Both the position numbers and the translations under genes were made by a program. Below the pieces are notes generated by a model. It made no database searches. It had not been told where the DNA came from and was given only the letters and a program-made list of their open reading frames with translations. Source: JAGXTF01 sp038317095 (GTDB lineage Bacteria > Bacteroidota > Bacteroidia > NS11-12g > UBA955). From it: 64,000 nt of DNA. Positions 19,752-26,914 of the stretch are shown here, piece by piece. The DNA is taken from NCBI GenBank assembly GCA_038317095.1, contig JBBQBB010000009.1, positions 1 through 64,000 of the forward strand, written 5' to 3'. Position 1 is the first letter of the stretch. The number at the start of each line of letters is the position of its first letter.

Positions 19752-20294
19752 GTGCTGCAGAAATTGAAACTGAGTGAATTAAATCGCCTAGATACCGAAG
19801 GTTTCAAAAAAGCAACAAAACTTCCATTCACGGTAGTTTTAGACAATGTTAGAAGTATGCACAATGTAGGTTCTGTATTTCGCACTAGTGACGCTTTTAG
19901 GTGTGAAAAATTGGTACTATGCGGCATTACTGCAACGCCACCGCATAGAGAAATTACCAAAACTGCCATTGGAGCCGATAAAAGTGTAGACTGGGTTTAT
20001 TCCCAATCCACTCTGGAATATTTGGTTCGGTTGAAGCATGCTGGATATACAATTTATGGCATCGAGCAGGTTACCAATTCGCAGGCTTTACAAGACACAA
20101 AATGGCCAGGTGGAAAAGTTGCTTTCGTGTTTGGCAATGAAATTGATGGTATTAGCCAAGAAGTTATAGAAATTTGCGACGCATGTATAGAAATTCCACA
20201 AGTTGGTACAAAACATTCATTGAACATATCTGTCGCGGCTGGCATCGTGCTATGGGAATATGCAAGGGTGCATTTGTCGCAATTGCAGTCTTAA
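19752..20294 (+). CDS. SpoU/TrmH-family RNA 2'-O-methyltransferase
   Basis: A 180-residue SPOUT-fold methyltransferase. Motif 1 is VVLDNVRSMHNVGSVFRTSDAF with the conserved Asn-Val-Gly and Arg. Motif 2 is VAFVFGNEIDGIS, and motif 3 is IEIPQVGTKHSLNISVAAGI, which forms the knotted S-adenosylmethionine site. It should 2'-O-methylate a tRNA or rRNA ribose; the exact target cannot be read. The only early start is GTG at 19752, close to a -7 promoter box; TTG at 19764 is an alternative. Its 3' end overlaps the next gene by about 43 bp, so the two are likely co-transcribed. Confidence 0.9.
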   Translation: MLQKLKLSELNRLDTEGFKKATKLPFTVVLDNVRSMHNVGSVFRTSDAFRCEKLVLCGITATPPHREITKTAIGADKSVDWVYSQSTLEYLVRLKHAGYTIYGIEQVTNSQALQDTKWPGGKVAFVFGNEIDGISQEVIEICDACIEIPQVGTKHSLNISVAAGIVLWEYARVHLSQLQS

Positions 20295-22315
20295 TATTTT
20301 CAATAGTCCCGAAATCCGCCCGCGCCCAGGCTAAGGATTATGCAAGTTTGTGCGATATGGAACAGACGCGTTTGGATTTGTTGGACGGAAAAAAGGATTC
20401 AGCCATCGTTTTTAGCACCGTAGCCCAAAAAAAACGCGGAAAAGAAATTTATTTTTCCAGGATTGATAGAATTCAACTGAATTTGAAGGCTGGCAGCATT
20501 CCCAAAACAGAACAAGAATTTTTTTATGCCAATTTGCTTTCCGTGCTTCAAGGTTTGAATAGAAACAATTTGAGGTATTTGGCTTATTTCGATCATTTTT
20601 TTGGCATGGTAGAATCGTTGAGCAGCAATTTGGGCGGCCAAAAAGATATGGAATTGCTAAAAAACAATGTGCCATTCGCACTGGATTGCATTCCCTATTT
20701 CGTAAAAAGAGCCCATGCCAAGGATGTAATGATTTTTGCGGCAACCAAAAAGCCTTATGATGTACTGACCAAATACAAAGATTATTCAGGGGAGAAATGG
20801 TTTTTAGACGTCCTAGAAACGGTTTCCAGAAATGACCCCAACGCCATAAAACAATATTTTGGATCTCAACATACGGTAAATTTTGCCCTAAAAACATCCA
20901 AAGATCCTGTGGTATTAAAACTGTATGATATCTATTACGAATATGGGAGAACCAGCAGTTGTTTTACCAACATTGATTTGGTGTATAACAACAAACTCAG
21001 CATAGAAGAAAGCGAAACGTTGGTACAAAGCGAAAGCCTATGGTTCAATAAATTGTGCGAATTAAGACGCAATCCCAAAATTTTGGGTAGCTATTCTGTA
21101 GACCAGGAAATGGGGTTTCATGCCTTGAAAGAAGTGCGAAATGTGAATTTGTTGCATGACGAAAAAGATGAAAAGAGATTTGCTTCTCTGCAAAAAAATA
21201 CAGCAGAAGAGCTCTACAATTTAATGGTTTATAGCAAGGATGAGATTTTTACATCCTCCTTTTTGGGCATGTTCAAACGCATGATGCAGCGCAGGAATGA
21301 CAGCAGTATGTATGTATTTTTTGAAAAAGTGGGATTCAATAAATTTCGCACGTTTGTCCAAATGTGTGCAGGGTATAATACCATGCAAAAATTGTTAAAC
21401 ACCATGACAAAACCGGAACAAAACCAATTGTTGGATGAAATTGTAAAGGAATTGGAAAAAACGGGTGGCAATTTAGGTCCCGCAGTGGAAGTTGCAGATA
21501 TTTATGGCAGCATCACAGATTCAATCTTGCGCATTACAATGGCAGATAAATTGGGCAAAGAGTTGACAAGGTGTTTTTTGGAAGGCAACAATTATGGTGC
21601 CCGGTTGTACGGGCTTTTGTTTAAATTGGCCGGCAGAGATCCTGAAGCCATCACAGGCAAATCCATAAATTTCGACATTCCAGTGTTGGATAAAGTAGAT
21701 AGAGATTTACTTTTTCCAGATCAAAAAAATGTTCAACAACATGTGTTTTTTGACGATGAAGATGGAGAAAAGGCCTTTGCTAGCTTCCTGTACAATTTTA
21801 AAACGGATAAAAATTATAAAATTACCGACGGTGTAAATTATATTAAAATCGAAACCATTGTAGGCAAAAAAATTATCCTTTACTGCAACAAACCCAAATC
21901 TGAAAATGGTTTAGAATCTTTGCGTAAGTTATTCGAAAGTAGCAATCGATATCCCGACATTGTGGTGCACCGTGGGCACAGTTACCATTTATCTACCACC
22001 ATTGAATTGTTAACCAACAATGCAAAAGTTGCTGTGCTTGGAAGTTGTGGCGGCTATTTAAATATTTCAAAAATATTAGACAACGCCTCCGATGCGCAAA
22101 TTGTGAGTAGCAAGCAAGTGGGTACATGGACTGTAAACGATATTTTATTGAAACAAATGTGCGAAATGATGCGAACTGGCACAGGCGAAATTGATTGGAA
22201 AAAGTTATGGACAGGGCTAGATGTGAAATTGAAAACCAATGACAAATGGAAAGATTACATTCCGCCTTATCAGAATTTGGGCGTCCGTTTTGTGAAAGCT
22301 TTTGAACGTATTTAA
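20252..22315 (+). CDS. Unrecognised secreted protein with clan CD-like His/Cys pair near C-terminus
   Basis: A 687-residue protein if the ATG at 20252 is used. That start gives a clear signal peptide (MGICKGAFVAIAVLIF, ending near ARAQ), whereas starts further upstream do not. The middle is largely helical with no recognised domain. Near the C-terminus a hydrophobic strand leads to VVHRGHSYH (His576), and a second strand leads to VLGSCGGY (Cys599). This strand-HG and strand-SC arrangement is that of caspase, gingipain and clostripain-like clan CD peptidases, though the 23-residue spacing is short. It overlaps the methyltransferase gene by 43 bp and ends 1 bp before a redoxin lipoprotein gene. 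Peptidase activity is a hypothesis only. Confidence 0.7.
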   Translation: MGICKGAFVAIAVLIFSIVPKSARAQAKDYASLCDMEQTRLDLLDGKKDSAIVFSTVAQKKRGKEIYFSRIDRIQLNLKAGSIPKTEQEFFYANLLSVLQGLNRNNLRYLAYFDHFFGMVESLSSNLGGQKDMELLKNNVPFALDCIPYFVKRAHAKDVMIFAATKKPYDVLTKYKDYSGEKWFLDVLETVSRNDPNAIKQYFGSQHTVNFALKTSKDPVVLKLYDIYYEYGRTSSCFTNIDLVYNNKLSIEESETLVQSESLWFNKLCELRRNPKILGSYSVDQEMGFHALKEVRNVNLLHDEKDEKRFASLQKNTAEELYNLMVYSKDEIFTSSFLGMFKRMMQRRNDSSMYVFFEKVGFNKFRTFVQMCAGYNTMQKLLNTMTKPEQNQLLDEIVKELEKTGGNLGPAVEVADIYGSITDSILRITMADKLGKELTRCFLEGNNYGARLYGLLFKLAGRDPEAITGKSINFDIPVLDKVDRDLLFPDQKNVQQHVFFDDEDGEKAFASFLYNFKTDKNYKITDGVNYIKIETIVGKKIILYCNKPKSENGLESLRKLFESSNRYPDIVVHRGHSYHLSTTIELLTNNAKVAVLGSCGGYLNISKILDNASDAQIVSSKQVGTWTVNDILLKQMCEMMRTGTGEIDWKKLWTGLDVKLKTNDKWKDYIPPYQNLGVRFVKAFERI

Positions 22316-22316
22316 A

Positions 22317-22886
22317 ATGTACAAAATTGCTATTTTATTTCTGGTTATTTTATTAGGTTGCAGTCAAAAAAAAATTCCTAAATTAATTCATACCCCCACG
22401 GGAATAGATAGCATACAAAATTGGGAAACGCTAAAAAGAAGACAAGCTTTTCAACCCAATAAAATCGCATTTTGTTTTATATCCTATGATAAAGAATGCC
22501 CACTTTGCAAATATTACAGTTCAGTAATTCGTAAAATTGCCGATACGTTTAATACCAAAGGAATTCAGTTTGTGTTGCTTCATTTAACTGAATTTAAGGA
22601 TTCTAATAATTTATGGGATTCAAAATCAATCCAAAAATTGTGGGATAAAGAAAAAGTTTTCATCAATATACTGGATATGACTGTAACACCTGAAGTTGTG
22701 CTGGTTGGAAAAAATGGAGAAATTATATATCGGGGTAAAATTGACGACAGGGCGATGGATTCCAATAGGCATAAATTAAATGCGATTTCTTTTTATTTGA
22801 AGGATGTATTGTGGGATATTTGTAACGGAAAAAAAGGGAAACACATTTATACAAAAGCGTCGGGATGTTATATTGAAAAACCGTAA
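22317..22886 (+). CDS. Redoxin-like lipoprotein with CPLC motif
   Basis: A 189-residue protein starting MYKIAILFLVILLGC, a lipoprotein signal with lipid Cys15. A thioredoxin-fold domain of AhpC/TSA type follows: IAFCFISYDKECPLCKYY has a Cys61-x-x-Cys64 pair, and TVTPEVVLVGKNGEIIYRG provides the cis-Pro strand and the usual hairpin. It is expected to act in thiol redox chemistry outside the cytoplasm. The ATG at 22317, one base after the previous stop, is preferred to the TTG at 22302. It overlaps the next gene, a CXXCH and copper-monooxygenase-like lipoprotein, a pairing that suggests the redoxin services that metalloprotein. Confidence 0.82.
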   Translation: MYKIAILFLVILLGCSQKKIPKLIHTPTGIDSIQNWETLKRRQAFQPNKIAFCFISYDKECPLCKYYSSVIRKIADTFNTKGIQFVLLHLTEFKDSNNLWDSKSIQKLWDKEKVFINILDMTVTPEVVLVGKNGEIIYRGKIDDRAMDSNRHKLNAISFYLKDVLWDICNGKKGKHIYTKASGCYIEKP

Positions 22887-24258
22887 GGCAAATATTACAA
22901 TTTTAACCTTTGTTGCAGTTAGCATGGGCATAGTACTCTCATGTTGCCAAGGGAATTCTGCGAATGCTATAAAAAAGCCTACATTCACCGAACATATAGC
23001 ACCCATCATTCACAAACATTGTTCAGGTTGCCACAGGGAAGGAGGGGTGGCTCCATTTTCTCTAATAACCTATGAGCAAGTGAAGAAAAAAGCCAAAACG
23101 ATTGCCAAAGTCACAAAAAACAGATTTATGCCACCGTGGCCCGCGGACCCGAAATATTCGCATTTTATAGGTGAAAATTTTCTGTCGGAAATAGAATTGG
23201 AAACCATTCAAAATTGGGTAATTCAGAAAACACCAGAGGGCAATAAGGGCAAACTTGCGGCATACGCACCGCCCAATTGGCAAAGCAATATTGGCAAACC
23301 CGACCTTGTTTTGGCTTTGGACACAGTTCAGCTTTATCCAGATTTTCGAGATCGCTTTTTTTTAATGAAAATTGCAGGTCTAATTCCCAGTGATACTTGG
23401 GTAAGAGCTGTCGAATTTGTTGCGGGCACCCAAGACCAAGTGCATCATTTTAATGGGCATTTGTTGTTATATGACTTCAATGCCAAGAAAAATATTTTCG
23501 AGGGTATGAAAAGAACTGAAATAAGCAATGGCGAATATGACCAAGATTTTGGTCATTTAAAATTGCAAAACGACGATGGCAGTTACCCTCTAAGAATTCA
23601 TTCTGCGGTAAATTATTTGCCTGGTGTAATGGGCACAGCGTACCCAAATGGTATAGGCACTTTCAGGTTGACGCGCAAGTTCGCTTTTGTTGGTAATGAC
23701 ATGCATTTTGGGCCAGGAGATCAAAAAACGGTAGATCATAGTTATATCAATGTATTTTATTCTAAAACGCCGCCAAGCAGAGAAGTTGCCGAAATAATGC
23801 TAGGCACCAATGGCGTTTCCGAAATTGTACCTCCCTTAAAAATTCTGCCCAATACAGAGAGTAAGCATGTAACCAAATTTTTGGTACCCAAAGACATTTC
23901 GGTGCTTACCATAAATCCACATTTGCATTTGTTGGGAAAATCTTTTTTAGCTTACGCCATAAAGCCAAACGGGGATACCGTTAAATTGATCCGCATCGCT
24001 GCTTGGGACTTTCGTTGGCAGTATTTTTACACTTTCACCAAAATGGTACCTATCCCCAAAGGCAGCACCATATTTGCAGAAGCCACTTTTGACAATACAG
24101 CAAACAACCCCAATAACCCTAACAATCCACCTAAAATAGTGGGTGAAAGACTGGAATATGGCGGAGCCAGCATGCGCGCCGCGGATGAGATGTTTCAATT
24201 TATCATCACATACTCAATCTACCAAAAAGGCGATGAGAATGTGAGTTTGGAAAGATAA
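22873..24258 (+). CDS. Haem-binding (CXXCH) and copper type II monooxygenase-like lipoprotein
   Basis: About 461 residues from the TTG at 22873, which yields a lipoprotein signal (SMGIVLSC); a longer form from 22804 is possible but would start inside the redoxin gene. Residues 36-125 form a cytochrome c-like module with a single CSGCH haem site (Cys50, Cys53, His54) and an MPPWPAD segment. Residues 150-460 resemble the ascorbate-dependent copper monooxygenase fold: VHHFNGHLLLYD, NPHLHLLGKSF and a late DEMF in place of the usual DEMM copper Met. It probably oxidises a small molecule in the periplasm or at the outer membrane. The substrate is unknown. It ends directly against the next ATG. Confidence 0.8.
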   Translation: MKNRKANITILTFVAVSMGIVLSCCQGNSANAIKKPTFTEHIAPIIHKHCSGCHREGGVAPFSLITYEQVKKKAKTIAKVTKNRFMPPWPADPKYSHFIGENFLSEIELETIQNWVIQKTPEGNKGKLAAYAPPNWQSNIGKPDLVLALDTVQLYPDFRDRFFLMKIAGLIPSDTWVRAVEFVAGTQDQVHHFNGHLLLYDFNAKKNIFEGMKRTEISNGEYDQDFGHLKLQNDDGSYPLRIHSAVNYLPGVMGTAYPNGIGTFRLTRKFAFVGNDMHFGPGDQKTVDHSYINVFYSKTPPSREVAEIMLGTNGVSEIVPPLKILPNTESKHVTKFLVPKDISVLTINPHLHLLGKSFLAYAIKPNGDTVKLIRIAAWDFRWQYFYTFTKMVPIPKGSTIFAEATFDNTANNPNNPNNPPKIVGERLEYGGASMRAADEMFQFIITYSIYQKGDENVSLER

Positions 24259-25389
24259 ATGAATTATTTTCGCCCCATGTTTCAAATCCATCTTGTAAAT
24301 AGTGGCACTGATATCAGCGATTTTCATGCAGTTGCAGATTTAGTCTATGCGGATGATCCAGAATATATTTATCCGCTTTACAATGATATAGAGGAAGTGT
24401 TTGACTCCAAAAAAAATCCAGCATTTATAGAGGGTGAAGCCATTCGATTTTTATTAAAAGAAAATGGCAAGTCTGTAGCCAGAAGTGCAGTTTTTTATCA
24501 AAACCGACCCGATGGTTCTAAAATGGGTGGGTTGGGTTTCTTTGAATGTATTCCAAATCCGATCGCGGCTTTTGCGGTCTTTGATTTTTGTGTTGCTTGG
24601 CTAAAAGATAAAGGGTGCAGTTACATGGATGGCCCTGTTAATTTTGGGGATAGAGATAGTTTTTGGGGTTTGCTCGTAGAATGCCATACTTATCCATCGT
24701 ATAGAGAAAATTACCAACCCAAATATTACCGCGCGTTTTTCGAAGATTTCGGTTTTGAAAAAATTATTGAACAGAGTACATCCGATATTACAGAAACGGA
24801 ATTCAATCTCGAAAGGTTCGGCAAGCTGGCAAGCCGGGTTCTCCAAAATCCCAAATACAGCTTTAGGCTTTTGGACTTTAAACAAATAGATAAGTTTGCA
24901 CAAGATTTTGTTTCTATCTACAATCAAGCATGGCATCACCATGAGGATTTTAAACCATTGACACTGGAAAAAATGCAAGATCGGTTGAAGCAGATTAAGC
25001 CCGCCATTGACCCAGATTATGCCATTTTTGCCTATGCCGATGAAAAACCCATAGGTTTTTACATTAGTATTTTGGAAGTGAACCAAGTCTTTAAAAGATT
25101 TAAAGGCAAATTGAATTTATGGAACAAATTACAATTCCTGTATTACCGAAGGTTTATCAATAAAGTACGCGGTATTGTTTTTGGCGTAATCCCAGAATAC
25201 CACAATTTGGGCATTGAAACGGGTATGATTATGAAATTTCACGACAGTTTTAAGTTGTCAAGCGGACGAATAAAGGTGGCAGAATTGGCCTGGATTGGCG
25301 ACTTTAATGCAAAAATGCTGAGCATGTTAAAATCTTTAGGCGCCCGCACCACTAAGGTTCACTTCACATATAGAAAAAATTTCAATTAA
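24259..25389 (+). CDS. GNAT-fold acyltransferase-like protein
   Basis: A 376-residue protein common in Bacteroidota, with a GNAT-like fold. The N-terminal half has FIEGEAIRFLLKENGKSVAR and a GGLGFFECIPNPIAAFAVFD segment typical of the first GNAT half. The C-terminal half has YAIFAYADEKPIGFYISI and VFGVIPEYHNLGIETGMI, where the acyl-CoA loop is degenerate. The substrate is unknown. The ATG immediately follows the stop of the monooxygenase-like gene, so it is the last gene of that plus-strand operon. A tRNA-Lys promoter begins a few bases after its stop. Confidence 0.78.
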   Translation: MNYFRPMFQIHLVNSGTDISDFHAVADLVYADDPEYIYPLYNDIEEVFDSKKNPAFIEGEAIRFLLKENGKSVARSAVFYQNRPDGSKMGGLGFFECIPNPIAAFAVFDFCVAWLKDKGCSYMDGPVNFGDRDSFWGLLVECHTYPSYRENYQPKYYRAFFEDFGFEKIIEQSTSDITETEFNLERFGKLASRVLQNPKYSFRLLDFKQIDKFAQDFVSIYNQAWHHHEDFKPLTLEKMQDRLKQIKPAIDPDYAIFAYADEKPIGFYISILEVNQVFKRFKGKLNLWNKLQFLYYRRFINKVRGIVFGVIPEYHNLGIETGMIMKFHDSFKLSSGRIKVAELAWIGDFNAKMLSMLKSLGARTTKVHFTYRKNFN

Positions 25390-25392
25390 TTT

Positions 25393-25423
25393 TTTGTTCT
25401 TAATTGAGGAAAACTTACCTTTG
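25393..25423 (+). promoter_or_regulatory. Promoter of the tRNA-Lys transcription unit
   Basis: TTTG at 25393-25396, a 19-base spacer and TACCTTTG at 25416-25423 match the Bacteroidota -33/-7 promoter closely. Transcription should begin near 25430, so the transcript covers the degenerate tRNA-like segment before tRNA-Lys. Confidence 0.65.
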
Positions 25424-25446
25424 CAGTCCCGTTAACAAAACGGGTC

Positions 25447-25601
25447 GTTCTAAAACCCACTCGCAAGAGTTAAAATTTGATTCCGTATCTCAGTCCCAAA
25501 GACTTCTTAAGTCTGTAAGACTTAGAATCTCGAGGGTTCACGACAATCTAATTTGCCCAAAGCATATAAGATTCGTCGGGATTGGCAGAGTAAAGAATCA
25601 C
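25447..25601 (+). repeat. Degenerate duplicate of tRNA-Lys leader and 5' half (pseudo-tRNA)
   Basis: GTTCT, then ACTCGCAAGAGT (25459-25470), then GATTCCGTATCTCAGT (25479-25494) repeat the real leader and tRNA start seen at 25604, 25616-25627 and 25656-25671. Similarity fades after CTCAGT, though GGGTTC and a distal GAATCACC near 25595 echo the T-arm and acceptor end. No cloverleaf can be drawn, so it looks like a decayed tandem copy. Confidence 0.45.
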
Positions 25602-25655
25602 CCGTTCTGAAAATAACTCGCAAGAGTGAAAATGTTCTCGTAATGAGAAAAATAT

Positions 25656-25731
25656 GATTCCGTAGCTCAGTTGGTAGAGCAATACACTTTTAATGTATGG
25701 GTCCTGGGTTCGAGTCCCAGCGGGATCACCA
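25656..25731 (+). tRNA. tRNA-Lys: tRNA-Lys (anticodon TTT)
   Basis: A complete cloverleaf. The acceptor stem GATTCCG pairs with CGGGATC, followed by discriminator A and an encoded CCA (25729-25731). The D-arm has AGCTCAGTTGGTAGAGC. The anticodon stem ATACA/TGTAT encloses loop CTTTTAA with anticodon TTT at 25689-25691, and the T-arm has GGGTTCGAGTCCC. It reads AAA/AAG lysine codons. A near copy of its last 16 bases occurs at 26742. Confidence 0.97.
25714..25729 (+). repeat. att-like site, left copy (3' end of tRNA-Lys)
   Basis: GTCCCAGCGGGATCAC at the tRNA 3' end recurs with one mismatch at 26742-26757. The two copies bracket about 1 kb of DNA, as att sites bracket an element integrated into a tRNA gene. 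Confidence 0.5.
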
Positions 25732-25753
25732 ATTAATTTCAGCATTCATATCT

Positions 25754-25785
25754 AAATGCCTCATAATCAACGTTATGAGGCATTT
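25754..25785 (+). terminator. Terminator after tRNA-Lys
   Basis: A perfect 13-bp stem, AAATGCCTCATAA with TTATGAGGCATTT, around loop TCAACG. T-rich sequence follows, 22 bases after the tRNA. Confidence 0.75.
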
Positions 25786-25831
25786 TCATTTTCAGGATTT
25801 CTCAGTTTAGCTCCGTTTTGGCATAGTTTTG

Positions 25832-25902
25832 TTACACCAATTTTTAACCAAGGCAAAAGTTTCCGATGGTAACATACAGAATTACAGACACTTATACAAA
25901 AG
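25832..25902 (+). repeat. 71-bp direct repeat, copy 1
   Basis: It begins TTACACCAATTTTTAACC and is nearly identical to 26664-26734 (two differences seen by eye). In one frame both copies read TPIFNQGKSFRW then stop, so the repeat may be the 3' end of a duplicated small gene. Confidence 0.8.
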
Positions 25903-26084
25903 AGGATTCATCTTAGAGGCTACGAAATCGTTTAAAAACTTGGATATACTCGTCCAAGGCAGGTAATAATGAACACTTATTCGCTATATAACCTTGAATT
26001 CCAATAACTTTTTATATTGTTTTGCGATTTGGGATTATTATACTATTATTGCCAAAACAATCCATTATTTTACTTTAAAAATCT

Positions 26085-26264
26085 ATGCTAAAAAAATTCA
26101 ATATGCCAGAACTAGTCATTCTAGCAACGATAGTAGCCCTAATTTTTATTTCTGAGTACTATTATCTTTTTTTAAATGATCCTATGAGAGCTATTTTTAT
26201 TGGATTATGGCCGCCAACAATGATTGGTTTGCTGATATATATAAACTTGAAGAAAAAACAATAA
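26085..26264 (+). CDS. Small membrane protein, 59 residues
   Basis: ATG at 26085 opens a 59-residue frame, MLKKFNMPELVIL onward, ending NLKKKQ. It has two hydrophobic stretches (residues 8-28 and 36-53) separated by LFLNDPMR. It has a basic N-terminus and a basic C-terminal tail, as expected for a two-helix inner-membrane protein. It is followed 5 bp later by a second tiny membrane protein, with AAGGG before that start. I do not recognise a family. Both genes lie in the DNA bounded by tRNA-Lys end repeats and could be cargo of a small element, perhaps phage superinfection or toxin type, but that is speculation. Confidence 0.45.
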   Translation: MLKKFNMPELVILATIVALIFISEYYYLFLNDPMRAIFIGLWPPTMIGLLIYINLKKKQ

Positions 26265-26269
26265 GGGCT

Positions 26270-26413
26270 ATGGACAATCTTGATATAATCTTACTAACCG
26301 TTTTAGTTGTCATTTCTTATGTTGCTTTTATCGGTTTAACGGCTAGAGAATTTAATAAAATGTCTAAAAACTCGGATCAATTGGGAAAAGAAAAAGGCAC
26401 TGATCCAAATTAA
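26270..26413 (+). CDS. Small single-span membrane protein, 47 residues
   Basis: ATG at 26270 starts MDNLDIILLTVLVVISY. One hydrophobic helix (residues 5-27) is followed by a polar tail ending KGTDPN. It follows the 59-residue membrane protein by 5 bp with a purine-rich AAGGG in the gap, so the two are probably translated together. A longer form from 26207 would overlap the upstream gene in another frame and adds a polar leader, so the short form is preferred. Function is unknown. Confidence 0.45.
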   Translation: MDNLDIILLTVLVVISYVAFIGLTAREFNKMSKNSDQLGKEKGTDPN

Positions 26414-26446
26414 ACGAAATCAACAACTTCATTTTTTTATATTACT

Positions 26447-26704
26447 GTGCGATATTTATGTAATTTAATTTTTTTAAATTACAAATGTAGTGACTATAAA
26501 TGGGCCAAAAAAAAGACCCTTAATTGTCCTCTGAACAAAACGTTTTCTGAAGGCTTTTACATCGGAATATTTGGTAACATCTTACAAATGAAATTCATTG
26601 AAGTTACAGACGTCACTGCCACGATGACAGCGACTAAAGGCAATTATCGCAGCAAAGCCTATTTTACACCAATTTTTAACCAAGGCAAAAGTTTCCGATG
26701 GTAA
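26447..26704 (+). CDS. Doubtful small ORF ending in the 71-bp repeat
   Basis: An 85-codon frame starting at GTG 26447 (an inner ATG at 26589 is also possible). Its last dozen residues are encoded by the direct repeat copy 2. There is no recognised domain, and composition is not convincingly coding. It could be a remnant of a gene whose 3' end was duplicated at 25832-25902. Confidence 0.2.
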   Translation: MRYLCNLIFLNYKCSDYKWAKKKTLNCPLNKTFSEGFYIGIFGNILQMKFIEVTDVTATMTATKGNYRSKAYFTPIFNQGKSFRW

Positions 26705-26734
26705 CATACAGAATTACAGACACTTAAATAAAAG
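26664..26734 (+). repeat. 71-bp direct repeat, copy 2
   Basis: Near-identical to 25832-25902, 832 bp apart and in the same orientation. It ends 8 bases before the right att-like copy of the tRNA-Lys 3' end. Confidence 0.8.
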
Positions 26735-26741
26735 CAGATAC

Positions 26742-26757
26742 GTCCCAGCAGGATCAC
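26742..26757 (+). repeat. att-like site, right copy
   Basis: GTCCCAGCAGGATCAC equals the tRNA-Lys 3' end except for one G to A change, which would mispair in the acceptor stem. It is followed directly by a strong terminator, as expected if this was the original tRNA end before insertion. Confidence 0.5.
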
Positions 26758-26792
26758 AACAAAAAAACACGCTGCAAGCGTGTTTTTTTGTT
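26758..26792 (+). terminator. Strong hairpin terminator
   Basis: A perfect 16-bp stem (AACAAAAAAACACGCT and its complement) with a 3-base GCA loop and internal T-run. It directly abuts the right copy of the tRNA-Lys end and may be the ancestral tRNA terminator. Confidence 0.8.
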
Positions 26793-26914
26793 TAAAAGGT
26801 GCCCCCAACAGGCGGTATAATTTAATTGCTTTAAAAATTATCCAAAATGAATCTTATTTTTCAAAATGATAGATTCAATAAATACATTACATTGCAGCAT
26901 CAAAATACACTTCC

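Noticed and set aside
20412..20897. 161-codon minus-strand ORF opposite the clan CD-like gene
   Set aside because: Antisense shadow; Cys/Trp/His-rich composition is unlike the neighbours.
24601..25086. 161-codon minus-strand ORF opposite the GNAT-like gene
   Set aside because: Shadow ORF without domains; the plus-strand gene fits the operon.
25548..25745. Minus-strand ORF over tRNA-Lys containing GTRTQDPYIKSVLLYQLSYG
   Set aside because: It is the complement of the tRNA gene; this peptide pattern is a well-known spurious translation of antisense tRNA.
25390..26792. CRISPR array or integron cassette at the repeat-rich tRNA-Lys locus
   Set aside because: Only two repeat copies 832 bp apart, no spacers, no cas or integrase gene.
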